Under the pieces are notes generated by a model. That model saw only the letters and a program-made list of their open reading frames with translations. It was not told the origin of the DNA and searched no databases. The translations under genes and the position numbers were made by a program. Shown here piece after piece: positions 1-11,465 of a stretch of DNA of 64,000 nucleotides. The stretch is from assembly GCA_963277665.1 (NCBI GenBank), contig OY728131.1, positions 1,395,090,688 to 1,395,154,687 on the forward strand. Reading direction: 5' to 3'. How positions within the stretch are numbered: position 1 is the stretch's first letter; every line of letters starts with the position of its first letter. This DNA comes from Viscum album. Its lineage: Eukaryota > Streptophyta > Magnoliopsida > Santalales > Viscaceae.

Positions 1-834
1 CCTTACTACAGATCCCATGTACTTGGATCTCCTTTCAAAACATCTCACACACCTGGGTCCCTGACGTCGGCTCCCTGCTGCCAAGGTCTATACTTTAGGT
101 CACTCACTACTGAAAACAGTCGGTTGTCTCTGCTCTACCAAGAAACTCTTGACCACCAAATCCCACTCGAGAACCCTAGAATAAGTAGGAATGCTCATAG
201 GGATGATGCTAGATCAGATGTCTCTATGCAAGACCTACTCAAAAGTCCGAGCTCTGAATTACTGATCCCTAACCATATCCATCGAGTACCATGAGAGGTC
301 GGTAAACCTCGATGAATAGTCATCCACCATCATGGCTCCCTGCTGGAGCTAATGCAGCTCTTGTATACGTACTGCTCTCAGGGTAACCAGTGAAAACTCC
401 TCCATGAAGTGATGCTCAAACTATGACCATGCAAGAGTTTCCATGTCGTGGGTCTGGATAACCAAACTCCACCATCGCCCTGTCGAGCCCTGTTGAAGGC
501 TCACTGCTAGGATCACCATCTGGTCTGCTGGTATCCTGACCAAGAGGAAGACTCTGGCCACTTCCTCAACCCAGTCCTTTGCTACCTGAGGGTCAGGCTT
601 GCCTCAAAACTAGAGGGGTCTCTGTATCTAAAACTCGTGGAGTGTGCTCAGCCTGCGCTCCTCCTCTACTGGTATAGCAGGTACTAAACACTGGTCCACA
701 TGTGATGGAATAACTAGCACACCACCCAAATGTAAAACTAGGGGATCTGGTCCCTGAATCAAAGCTTCATCACTGAGGGGTTCATTCTCGTGATCGAGCT
801 GCTGGATCCTAGCAGGTGCGCGTCGAGGAGGCAT
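1..834 (-). pseudogene. gag of Ty3/gypsy element 1, decayed
   Basis: Gag forms the virus-like particle that packages the element RNA. The chosen start (ATG at 832-834) opens with MPPRR, a common beginning of plant gypsy Gag. After a stop near 628, other frames give a clear retrotransposon gag core: a PDPQVAKDWVEEVARVF-like segment, then TGRWW, then FMEEFSLVTLR, then QQGAMMVDDYSSRFTDLSWY, matching the usual order of PDP..A..W, WW, W..F...F and QG..SV..Y...F..L in that family. Several stops and at least two frameshifts interrupt it, so no full protein can be made. Zinc knuckle and pol would lie left of the window. Confidence 0.85.
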
Positions 835-1125
835 CCTGTAAAGAACAAGATGTATCTCAGTAAGTGAGTATATCTGGAGAGCTGATTCAATAAGGACATA
901 GAAACCAAAAACCATTACTATATGATGCATGTGCCATTATTTTCCCCTGAAACTTGTGTTCTCATGTTTTGAGTCAAAAAGATAGTTATCAGAGTCCTTG
1001 TGTATGGATACGTCGGCCGCCCGCACCAACACTAGGGTCCCTGTCCTGAAAGATGAACTTAAAACACTTAACACTATTGCCCCAAACCAACTCACAGAAT
1101 CTTGGTCCTATAGTAGAACCGACCA

Positions 1126-1137
1126 CCTCTGATACCA
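1126..1137 (-). other. primer-binding site of element 1 (tRNA-iMet type)
   Basis: The minus strand reads TGGTATCAGAGG three bases after the LTR end (GACA, complement of 1141-1144). This matches the 3' end of plant initiator tRNA-Met, the usual primer for minus-strand DNA synthesis in plant gypsy and copia elements. Confidence 0.85.
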
Positions 1138-1140
1138 CTC

Positions 1141-3844
1141 TGTCACGACTCGTCCCATTGGGGCCTGAGCCGCAACTCCCCAAGACCGCCTGCAATAGGC
1201 CAGAGGATGGTGACTAGCACCAAGTATGCATATCACTAACATAGGAGGCATTTCCTATTAACCTGTACACAGGAACACTCGTCTCCAAGACCACAAAGCT
1301 GAAAAGTAAGAACTAATAAAAATGGAAATGCATGCATACACTAAAATTCCAACCAATACAGTATGACAAGAAAGTAAAATATAGTAAGTGTAAAAACCAA
1401 GGCCAAAAGTAGATGCCCATCAAAAGAATGACTGTAACAAAGTCCAAACTATAATGAAGGGTACTGGGACTACAATATGTAGTTGTGGGAACACACCTCG
1501 GCCTATCTGATCTCACTGAGCACCGTCCAGTCCTGGTCCACCTAGAATCTTGTCAAAGGCTCGCTCGTCTGCACAAGACATGACCCGTGCGTGAAAAGCC
1601 CGTGTAGGGGTGAGTATAACAATATCCAGTAGGACACCCCGAAACCAAAAAGGAATTAAAACAGGGGAAATACCGCAAAGTAAAGATATATTCACCTCCA
1701 CACAGTATATTTCTACAGAACATATAACAAGAATATCTAGATATACACATACTAAATCGACCATCGTGATACCACCGCTAGGATCCAGATCGATGATTCC
1801 ACTAAGAATGTAACAAGGATAACACACTCCTAGGCCTAAAGAGGGAGATACAAAGTACTCATTCCAGGAGAAAACACTCCACAAGTACTGGGGAACATGA
1901 TGCTCAGATGAGGATCACAACCAATAGCCATGGGGTGATTCCAACAACTTAGTCTGAAGAAATCTGCTATGTAGAGGATCGGCGCCCGGGTAAAGTTGGT
2001 CACGTCGATAACAAGAACTCTACCTAGGGTACCAGGAATGAATAGAGGATCCAGCTCCAAGTCTCCTAGAGGGGATTCCAAAAACTCTCTTCAGGAAGTC
2101 CTGCTGAAGGGATCATACTCTTGTATGTAGAAAATGATATCGGAAACCTTCAAGAGAAAGAGCAAGGGGACGAACCCTAGGGAAATGAGTCTAATTCATA
2201 GAAGGAAACTGGCTCATGCCATGTAAAACAGGTTACACAGTTTCTATTATGGTTACAAGCCGTGTTCCTTGACTCCAGGTACTTCCCATGAAAACGGCTG
2301 ATGTCATCCATCCAAGCTATGTAAAACAAGACTACCCGACATGTAGTAGGGTTACACGCTGTGTTCCATGACCCCGGGTACTTCCCATGTAAACAACCCG
2401 TTTCAGAAATCGAATTCGTGTATGAAATCATATACACGTCGTGTAAGTCAAAGCACATGCCATGTCCTGCCAATTGGGAAACACCCACGTACCCTGGTCG
2501 TATGCCTGTACACGATGTTCGCCCGTGTTGCCTACCTGTGTACTAGTACCAGGAGTATCCCATGTATCTAGTTGGGTCTAGCTGGGGAAGGGTATACACA
2601 CTGTGTCCTTGGTAGTGTACCCAACATGTGCCAGTGTACTCCCAAAGTAAAGAACAAGTAGACGGCTAATGAACACACTCCGTGTAGCCCATACTACATG
2701 TCGTGTATTCGGGATTTTTCCAGAAACTTCATATTCCTCCTCGTGCTTTGGAAGATCTTCCGGACCTTGATTCTGTCATACGTTTGCCGCGAAAGTCAAG
2801 ACGCTGGGTCGCCTCGTCACTGTGATGCCATATCTTTGGTTTTTGGGCCATGGATCGGCTCTAAAATCTGATTTTGGCCACCCATGCGAAAATCGTTCGA
2901 AGAACAATATCTACCGATTGGCTTCGATCCGTCCGCTGAAATCGTCGTCACACCTCTATATGATCACTGTGATGTCGATTCTTCAATTTGGGATCGTTGC
3001 GCTGCAGAACAGATGTGCAACGATCTGTTGTTCATCACCCCGTGAATAACGCGCAAATGAAAAAGGGAAGAAAAATCCAATGAAACAAATTTGAGGAACG
3101 AACCTCCGCCTTCATTCTTCATGGCGTTGATTCGCTCACGTTAATAAGTTTAAACAAAGTAGAAATAAACAAAAATAAATCAACATGGATCAATTTCCCA
3201 AAACCCCCCCAAAATCCCATTCTGCAATTACGATCGATCCGCGAGCTAATCTTTTCATTGATTAGTCTGCGTTCGTCATAGGAATAAAGAACGGGGAAAT
3301 GAAATCACAAAGAGATAGAACACCCTACTAGGATTTGCGACATTCATTGGTGTAGATCCGTTCATCGCGCCGTCATCGCTGCATTGAGAGGTTTTCTCCA
3401 GAGCCTCTAGAACCTCCAAGGGTTTTAGGGTTATGATGTTTTTCACCCTAGACACCTGCGTAAACCTTTATTTAAAATAAAAAAAATAAATATTTCACTG
3501 CATCAAAGATTTTTATAAAATATTTTCAATAAATATTTTATTACGGTTACGTCCAAAAACCAGATTTCACCACAGGTCTGCGCCAGCCGATGTTAGGCCT
3601 CTTATAGGCTAAACCTGTTGATCTGGATGCGACGGTGCCCTCCGATTTCCGATCTGAGCAACCGATCAGGAGTTATTCCACTTTTTTAGGAAAACCCCAC
3701 CCATGCGTAAAATAAATTATTTAATTTAATTCAAACATTTGTTCCAGCATCACCGGGCCTCGGAACTGCACATCGTCTTGATGACTGGTCTCAAAATAAT
3801 TCCCACATAATATTAAAATAATACATGGAAAAAAATCCAGGACA
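1141..3844 (-). repeat. 5' LTR of element 1 (about 2.7 kb)
   Basis: It is bounded by TGTC (minus strand, at 3844) and GACA (at 1141), with the primer-binding site directly next to it. A TTTAAATAAA TATA-like stretch on the minus strand near 3465-3480 would place the transcription start near 3440, giving a short U3 and a very long R/U5. The other LTR is outside the window, so length and ends rest on termini, primer site and composition shift only. Confidence 0.75.
2221..2416 (-). repeat. two tandem copies of a ~99 bp unit in the element 1 LTR
   Basis: Both copies open with ATGTAAAACA (2221 and 2319) and carry TTACA-GC-GTGTTCC-TGAC-CC-GGTACTTCCCATG about 30 bases later (2253 and 2352). Weaker CGTGT / CCATGT relatives continue to about 2720. 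Confidence 0.7.
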
Positions 3845-5391
3845 TCAAACCTATTTTGATATTTTAGATTCATTATAATTTTTTAATCCCTATATTATGA
3901 TCAAGGTACAATATTGGAAATATTTTTTGGGATAACATAAGAGATCTAAATTACACTCCGATTGATCATTTCATATAAAAACATCATGAAAAATAAGGGA
4001 TTATGGGTGAATTGTTAAAATAATTATATATTACATTGGAATTATTATCTATTTACTACTAATTACATGAAATTATTAACCATTTTTTATTTTAATGTAA
4101 AATATATCATCCCATTCCATTCCCTTGGATGTAATTATGTAAAATAAGATAATGAGTAAGAAAAAAATCGATGAAAAATATGGACATTGAGTCCAAAGAA
4201 TAATAAACCACCATAAAATAGGTGGTAGTATTAAAATAATAACTCACAATAGCTTTGTTGAAGTCATTACTTCATAAAAAATTACATAAGATTCATATAA
4301 AGATAGATGGAACAACTCTTAGGGAGAACCCAATTTTTTTATTCCCTCCCACTCTCTAATTATTTTCTCATATCATTCAGGAGGATTTGTTATTCTTACA
4401 TTATTTTGGGATTCTCTACTCTAGGTGGTCACTTATTAAATCCATGAGAAATAAAACGTTTTGGATTAAATCATAGAAGCCCCATCCACCTTCATATTCA
4501 TGATGAATACTATAACTACATGGTTGTCGACAATATAAAAACAACACCAAATGGGCGTGATCCAGGAAAATTTTCCCCCCATTTTATCATTTCCAATTTA
4601 TTTTACAATCATTTTTTAGGAGTTTTAATTTCACGGGAGTATGATGTACTACCAAGAATGGGGGTTTAATTAATGATACTATTTTACAATTTATTTTAAA
4701 CTTAAATTATACTAAAAGACTTGTTAAAGTTCCAATCATATAAAATTTATATCCAACCATTACCTATATGTAATAAATTTAAAAATCCACATAAAGAAGA
4801 TATGTTTTTAAAAGATCTTTTCATGGTGTTGTTACATAATTCTTATTGTGTTAGATATTATCCAGAGTCATAAATTATTTACTAATATGAAACATGGATA
4901 CATTGGGGAAGGTATCACCTTTATCCCAAGGATGCATCACACATCTCCCAAATGTTATATGTAATAGAACCACCCTCAACCAAAAATTACTTCTTGTAAC
5001 CTATGTATCAGAATGATTTGTTATACAAGGACCCATAAATTTATAATGTCTCCCCAATGACCATGATAAAATTTTCTCTATGATACTTCTGAAACTAATC
5101 TAATCTTTTTTATATCCTTATAAATTACAATACATGATACCTTCTCACAAACTCATCTTTATAAACATACAAATTTAGAAATTAAATTTTTATAATTTTA
5201 GTGTTTGGTCTCTCAACTTTGTGATATTCAAGAATTTAACTTCTTCCTCAACTACTCTATAATTCTATAGAATCAATTATCTTTCTCTTTGACCTAACAA
5301 ATATTTGAGAAAGATTCAGTTGGGATATCAATATATTTTCTCATAATTTTTAATCTATGGGACCCAAAATAATTCCCCCTTTGTATGATCA
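3845..5391. other. AT-rich unclassified repeat-derived DNA
   Basis: There is no open frame above 60 codons and no recognisable domain. It is the left half of the target locus of element 2: joined to 15195 onward it restores the pre-insertion sequence, and the right half contains minus-strand copia pol. This stretch may therefore be the 3' end or LTR of that older copia element, but I see no diagnostic motif. Confidence 0.5.
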
Positions 5392-5396
5392 TTCTC
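5392..5396. repeat. target-site duplication of element 2, left copy
   Basis: TTCTC immediately precedes the LTR and is repeated exactly at 15190-15194. Confidence 0.8.
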
Positions 5397-8300
5397 TGTA
5401 GCGCCCCGACCCCAGCTACCCAGAGTCAGTGCATTACTTCGTAACATTGGCATGATCACAAAAGATCAAGTCTCGAAAGACCGATTAGTTTATTATCCTT
5501 GGAAACACTAGATAAATTCGTAAATGTTACATTACATCATAAAATGAAAATCTACAATAAAAAAGTCTCCATAGTCCACACTCATATCCTGTTCTTACTA
5601 TCCCTACAGGTCATTCATAAAATACTTCTTCACATCCTGGAAAGTATTAAAACATTGAAAGGGGTGAGCTCAGATGCTCAGTAAGGATAAAAATATTGCG
5701 GAAGCTTTCGTAAATAAACATTAACATTTAAAGAAATGTATAACTAAAACAAAATCCTTTTAAACATGAACTTCAACATAATATGGAAAAAGTAAAATGA
5801 GATAATGTCATTTACTTATTCACATGGATATTCTACTGGTCGAACAATCACATGCAATATCAATAACCACTTTCATAATGATGGAATGCATAATGCCAGA
5901 CTATCATAACCATGTAGCCAAGGCCTCGTGCCAAGACCACAAATAAGATTTTGTCAAGGCCTCATGCCAAGACACTAGTTTTTCTCGTGAGACCTACCGA
6001 TGCATCGAGGAGCTATAGCGGGCTCCACCCGTCACTTATTAAGTCCAATGCATTCCTCATATGAATAGGTTTAAACATATCATAAACCACAACATAATCG
6101 TATCACATAAAAGTTGCAAAATTAAAACATAACATTTCCACATTTCAATCACAAGATATCAATACAACACATTGATGTAATAAAAACACTTTCAAAACCA
6201 TTTTCAATACCAAAATTAAAGAAAATTAAAACTTTGTATTTATTTTTCATTTTAAAAAGTTATGGCTTGTAGAGGAAGTCGAAACTCAAATAATGGTCAC
6301 GAGGTCGGATAATTTGTTGTCGCTGCATACGTATGGAAAAAACATTCCCTTTTTTCTTTTAGTAAAACACTTCGTATAAAAAATATTCCTTTTGGATAAA
6401 CGTAAAATTCAAAGGGGTTTATAAACCGTATAAAAGAAGGTTTTGTATAAAACAAAATATGCCTCAATGAAAGGAGATTGAGAGGAAGTCCCATACAAAG
6501 ATCATTTTTAAAATAAAATAGATATATTATGTGTATTCACTATAAGTACACATAAATAAAGTACAAATACAATATATGACATAATAATATCATGACATAA
6601 TTTGAAAGTAGGAGATTAACCCAAGGAATGGATATTGGGTTAAGAAATTCCCTTACCTTGCGTCATGTCTTGAATCGACCGTTCTTTAACCTCCTAAATA
6701 ATAAACTAGAGTTAATTTATAATTGCTTTATAACCTTTTTCATGTTTTTTATTCCTTTTATATAACTTATTACCATGTTATGAACATTATGTAATTATTT
6801 ATGATAATAACGGTCATTTTGTCGATCTTTGGTACTTGAGTCAAAAATAGACATCATATAATTACAAGTTGTTCATTCGGTGAAATATCCAATATATACA
6901 AAATTATATTCATGATATAGATATCATATATCTCATATATATCCAGTATATACATTCATTCATAATATTACATAACATTTAGAGGTAAGAAATGAAATGC
7001 ACCGTTCATGGAGACGGTAATCCGTACGGACGCATGAACGATACTTTCATTTATATTTCATATTAAATGGAATGAAATCATATTGATATAAAGTTATATT
7101 ATAATTACAGTATAATATAATATATAATAATATTTACTTCATCATTTATACATCCCACGTATGGCATTAACGATTCAAATCACTTTGAGGGGGCGGTAGT
7201 CCGCACTTCCTAAAATGAAAATATCGTGTTTACCCATAATGGAAACAAGAAAGGTATGCCATAAATGAAAATTACAGAACCTTAAGTAAAACATAAACAT
7301 ATTAAATATCATATATAAATAGAGTGACATCTTAATGGCCACCTTTGAAGGTGTTATATGAGTGTTGAACAATCATCGTTTCTTGAGGCAGAAATTCGCC
7401 ATCCACAGAAACATTATGTTATTTAACCATTAGATGTAGGTGTGTGTAAGTGTAGCTCGAATAATTTTTATAAAAAAATAGTATATTGAGGATACTGGTT
7501 TTGTTACTATAGTAAGGAATAAAAAGAGTTTAAGGGGTTGGAGAAGAAAAATAAAGCAAAACAACATTAGAGAAGACATTACCTTAAAATCGGGTAACTC
7601 TTTTTGATTTGAGCCAAAGGCTTATTTGGGAAGACTTGTACCCAAAGTGAGGCTTCTAAGAGTAAGGGAGGAATGTTGAGAGAGTATTTGGGCAGAGTTT
7701 GGCCGAGCCAAAAGTCTTTGATAGTGTGAGTATGGTGGTAGAGGTGGGGGCCTTTTATAAGTGGAGAGGAGGGGCACTCTTGAAAGTAATAAAATGTTAC
7801 TTTATTATACAATGATTTTCGGATTCTAAAGGCCCCACACTTATATAATTCGAGTCTAAGGTGATAAGGGTTCGAAATATTCTCATCAAATAGTCTTTGG
7901 ACAAGTTTGATGCTTATATTTTACATTATCTTTTCATTTTACTTAAATCGTTAATTAATGATGTAATCACTGTATCATCATGGTGTCAAAAATAATGTAA
8001 TTTATTTAATGTCTAAAAATTATAAAAAAAATATCATGATGTAGGAAATCTTTTTAGATTTCTGATGAATATTTATAGTCAAAAATATGACTTGTATAAC
8101 CTCATTTAAAAATTGTTTTAGTAAAACAACTATTGTTTGTGACATTTTTATTTTAATATTAAATAAAATGTTTTTAATGTCATTTTCCTACCAATGTGGC
8201 TACATGGGGTCCCCAAGTTGACCCATGGATTTTATTGGTCGTCCATTACTCATCCAATAGTGTTAGGACAAGTGTAAATGTATTTTCATATTCTTATAAT

Positions 8301-9116
8301 ATCATTTTTACCTTAAATTTCACTAACTACCTTTAATCATGATTAATTAAACTTAAAAGTTACTATTCACCAAAACTTATTTTAATCCCATTGAACCACA
8401 TTTTACTTCCTAATTACAACCATGTATTTTGGATTTTTTACAATCAAATCACAGAAGTGGTAATGTTTCATTTAAACAAAAAATTGGTTTTTAACTACCA
8501 ATTAGTGGTTTCAGTATTCATCAAAAATTGATGTTTTTCAGAACAATGCCAAAACTTCACCCTAGGCTATAATTGAAATTCTGAATTCAAAAATGATGCC
8601 TATTTTATGAAATTCCAAACATATAATTTTCATTAATTAATTTCATAATTAATTCCCATTGTCACAACAAATAGCGTGTTTTTAAGAAACAATATATATC
8701 AAAATTTTGACAATTGTTTATGTCCAATTTCAAAGTGAAATTAATTATAATCAACACCATTGGATAAAATGGTAAAAATATATTCTAATTATACTTTAAA
8801 AAAACTCAGTAGTAAAATTTATCACTATAAATTATTTTGATTAAAAAAGTTTTTTTAAGTATTTTTCACTATTCATAAAAATTTGGAAGTTCTCAGAAAA
8901 TTACAAAAAATTCAACATAGGATAATTTTGACATTAAAAATCCAAAAATGAAGTCCATTTTGAAATATAAAATATATATAATTTCAAAAAGTGGGTATTA
9001 CTATTCATAAGGGCTATTTTGATTAGTCGCGGTGTGTTAGAATCTCAAACTTGCGTACAATGCAAGCTAATTCATTAATGAAAGAGAAACATATCGTGGA
9101 AGCTCGCGGTGTTACA
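5397..9116 (-). repeat. 3' LTR of element 2
   Basis: On the minus strand it starts TGTAACACCGCGAGC (at 9116) and ends GGGGCGCTACA (at 5397). The minus-strand TATA box is CTTATAAAAGG (complement of 7751-7762). Downstream of it are three spaced copies of a GGACTACC/CTCC motif (plus-strand anchors 7393, 7197, 7018), then further ~190 bp units. Confidence 0.92.
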
Positions 9117-9129
9117 TTCTCCCCTCCTT
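9117..9129 (-). other. polypurine tract of element 2
   Basis: The minus strand reads GAAGGAGGGGAGAA directly before the 3' LTR start TGTAACACC. This is the expected plus-strand primer position and confirms the element's orientation. Confidence 0.9.
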
Positions 9130-9223
9130 CAATAAATTGTGTCCTCGCAATTTGAAATTTTTCTTTGAAAATAAAATGTTGAAAATCGGAAATACCTTTG
9201 TGGAAAACCCACATCGGAAACAA
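9120..9223 (-). pseudogene. remnant of a gypsy pol 3' end next to the polypurine tract
   Basis: A minus-strand frame reads KEKFQIARTQFIEGGENVTP just before and into the LTR start. Plant chromovirus elements commonly end pol with a 'GAGGAC-CAATT' segment before the polypurine tract, and element 3 has the matching GAGGACGCAATTCCC at 60255-60270. This suggests the gag-only interior arose by deletion of most of pol from an autonomous gypsy element. It is too short to assign a protein domain. Confidence 0.5.
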
Positions 9224-9540
9224 GGTTAATAAAATTTAGCCTTAATAAGAGGGAAAGGGAAATGAAAAAGTCACCACCCAATTATGATCTCGATTAGCAG
9301 AACATTGGTGGAAATTAGAGACATATAATTGGAGGAAAAACGTAAATATTTGTAGGGAGTGATTGAGGTCATCAATCACAAACAAGTGTCAAATTGAGGG
9401 CCTCAAAGCCTTCAATCTATGTTGATTTAAAATATCATCAGTTCAACAAGACATAAGGTTTTAGGATAACACATTTTTTTGTTTTAATATCCCTTTAATA
9501 AAGTTTAAGAATTAATTTATTCATAAAATATGATATAGGT

Positions 9541-9556
9541 ATATATATATATATAT
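9541..9556. repeat. (AT)8 microsatellite
   Basis: A pure AT dinucleotide run inside the interior of element 2. Confidence 0.9.
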
Positions 9557-9723
9557 TTATGCTTGACAAGTAGAGTTTCAACCATCAACTAATTTCTACC
9601 ACAGACTCATCTTTCACTCAAAAAGATAATAGAACTCAAAAATATTATATTTACCCAAATCGTACAAGGTTAAAAATATTAACACATACAATTTAGATTA
9701 TGAAAACTTTTTTGTAATAACCA

Positions 9724-9802
9724 GGGACTTCCTGTAGGCTAGTGGTAGGTCATAAAGGCCTCTCGCAATATGGTTGTGGGTTCGATTCCTACAGCTTTGT
9801 CC
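9724..9802 (+). other. tRNA-like sequence (SINE-head-like), antisense to element 2
   Basis: The A box GGCTAGTGGTAGG (9737-9749, Gly-type D arm) and B box GGTTCGATTCC (9779-9789) are correctly spaced. The T arm folds as GTGGG-TTCGATT-CCTAC. The acceptor stem pairs only GGAC/GTCC, so this is not a functional tRNA gene. A non-tRNA body with GGTT-TC-C and AAAACTGT-ATAAT continues to about 9856, as in tRNA-derived SINEs. A matching copy lies at the equivalent site of element 3 (59243-59320, minus strand), so this is inherited family structure rather than a recent insertion. Confidence 0.75.
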
Positions 9803-10445
9803 GAAGCGACGGGTTATCGCCCAAACTAAAGGTTGTCCTTTTTCTAAAACTGTTATAATATTCAAAAAATAATATTCAGAAATATTTTAACCTTAAACAT
9901 TACTATCCAAGGTTCAACATTATCCATTTAAACCTTTATAGTTATCCAAAATACTTCTGTCCAACTCACAGTCCAAATTTTATGAGGAAGGTAAACATAA
10001 TGAAGATCCCCCTTTTTTCATGTAACAACATGTGAACACCATCATCATGTATTCTTTTAAAACACTACAACATCCTGAATTACCATGATCCCTTATTCCT
10101 TATAGAATACTAGATATACTCCTTATATCCAAAAATGTATAAAAATCATCAATCAGTTTCAATGAAGTTAAGAATATCCAATATAATTTATCCAACTCAA
10201 CCTTTTCTTATTCCAAAATCACTATCTCGGTATTAGAACCATATTATGGTTTATCTTTCTTTCAACCATATATTTTCCAAAAATTTAACCTACTGTGGAG
10301 TCACTTTTCTTGGTTCCACCCAATCTCAAGTCCTTGATGAAATAGTACTACGGTACAATCCTTATATACTCCATAATTATTATATCCAGTACATCATTGA
10401 TACAACACTAAAATAACAAAATTATTTAATAACAACATAAGAAAT

Positions 10446-11440
10446 CTAATCATTCCTCCTCATCTGTGGTAGTATCATAACTTGATTATTATCCAATAAC
10501 ATCATTTGGGGCACACTCTGATGATTTGGACATTGGTTTGTGTAGTGTCCCCGCTCCTTGCAGATGAAGCATTGTACATTTGAAACGTTTTTCATACCCT
10601 TGCAGTCACGCACATGGTGTCCTTTTACTCCACACTTATAACAAACTAGCATTCCCTTCAGGTATGTTCCAAGGTGTTTCTTCCCATAGTTATCACATAT
10701 TGGAAAATTCTTATTTTCTCACGTCCCATTTTCCATCATTCTCTCTTCCATCCCTTTCTTCTCTTTCTTCCCTTTCAAACCCATAAGACTCAGAGAATTA
10801 TTTACTTATCTTATTAACACAAGATACTATTTCTTCATATGTTGAGAACACATAGGAGATTATTTCTCTTCTAAATGTTGTCTTAATACCGTGAAATATA
10901 TGATCCTTCTTACGCTTTGGATCATACGTATTGCTGGAGTTCACATTCCTTCCATTGGGCACCATTTCTATACATTGGCATAAACTAGGTTAGTTTATGA
11001 ATTTCAATGCATAATTCCAAACTTGTAAAACACTTAATGTAAATTGAACGGTTTATGTATATAATCCATAATCATAAAAATGTTTTCTTTGAGGAAGTAT
11101 ATACACATAACCCTTCATAGGGGTTTGTAAAGAAAACGAGAATTATCCTAATCATATCTCCCGGGAGTGTCGTAACCAAGAGTGCAGCAAGGCCTATTTT
11201 CGTGCACCAGTTCCTATTCGATTCTATCTCATAGTAGTGTTTTTGGGTTTTACCCCTAGGTACATCTGTGCCAGAGCCGCCTCTACCTGATCGTATCCAG
11301 ACAGGGATGTATTTCTTGGAAAACTCACCAAATCTCTATAATACCAAAATTCTAGGAAGTTCATATATTCTAATCCTCAAAGTCTATCTTTGGAATATGT
11401 GCTCTAATCAGAGTTTATCTAAATATAGATTCCAAGGTTA
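10446..11440 (-). pseudogene. gag of element 2 with zinc-knuckle nucleocapsid
   Basis: The last part (10652-10446) is still open and encodes two perfect CX2CX4HX4C zinc knuckles, CYKCGVKGHHVRDC and CFICKERGHYTNQC, which bind element RNA during packaging. Just upstream, in the same frame, CDNYGKKHLGTY is a CX2CX3HX3C knuckle with two Cys-to-Tyr changes. Further upstream (about 10700-10900) the frame has FHGIKTTFRREIISYVFSTYEEIV, resembling the C-terminal half of gypsy Gag cores. Stops and frameshifts interrupt the rest. No protease or polymerase follows. The preserved knuckles contrast with the decayed core and may reflect chance or later selection. Confidence 0.8.
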
Positions 11441-11450
11441 CTACTAAACT

Positions 11451-11463
11451 GCCTCTGATACCA
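11451..11463 (-). other. primer-binding site of element 2
   Basis: The minus strand reads TGGTATCAGAGGC two bases after the 5' LTR end (CTACA at 11466). This is the initiator tRNA-Met type. Confidence 0.9.
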
Positions 11464-11465
11464 AC

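Larger units (their letters stand above)
1..3844 (-). mobile_element. Ty3/gypsy LTR retrotransposon, 5' part (element 1), runs off the left edge
   Basis: Reading the minus strand, a long terminal repeat (3844 to 1141) is followed by a primer-binding site and then a gag remnant that continues past position 1. The LTR starts TGTC and ends GACA, the short inverted ends expected of an LTR. Base composition changes sharply at 3844: the element is much less AT-rich than the DNA to its right, marking the insertion edge. The rest of the element (pol and 3' LTR) lies outside the window, so the target-site duplication cannot be checked. Gag type, MPPRR start and primer-binding site all indicate Ty3/gypsy. 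Confidence 0.85.

Noticed and set aside
8041..8075. Hammerhead ribozyme (retrozyme-like) at CTGATGA
   Set aside because: The required GAAAC core and flanking helices are absent, and the elements are far larger than retrozymes.
9724..9802. Functional tRNA-Gly gene
   Set aside because: A and B boxes and T arm are good, but the acceptor stem pairs at only four positions, the anticodon arm does not fold cleanly, and the same sequence recurs inside another retrotransposon with a SINE-like body.
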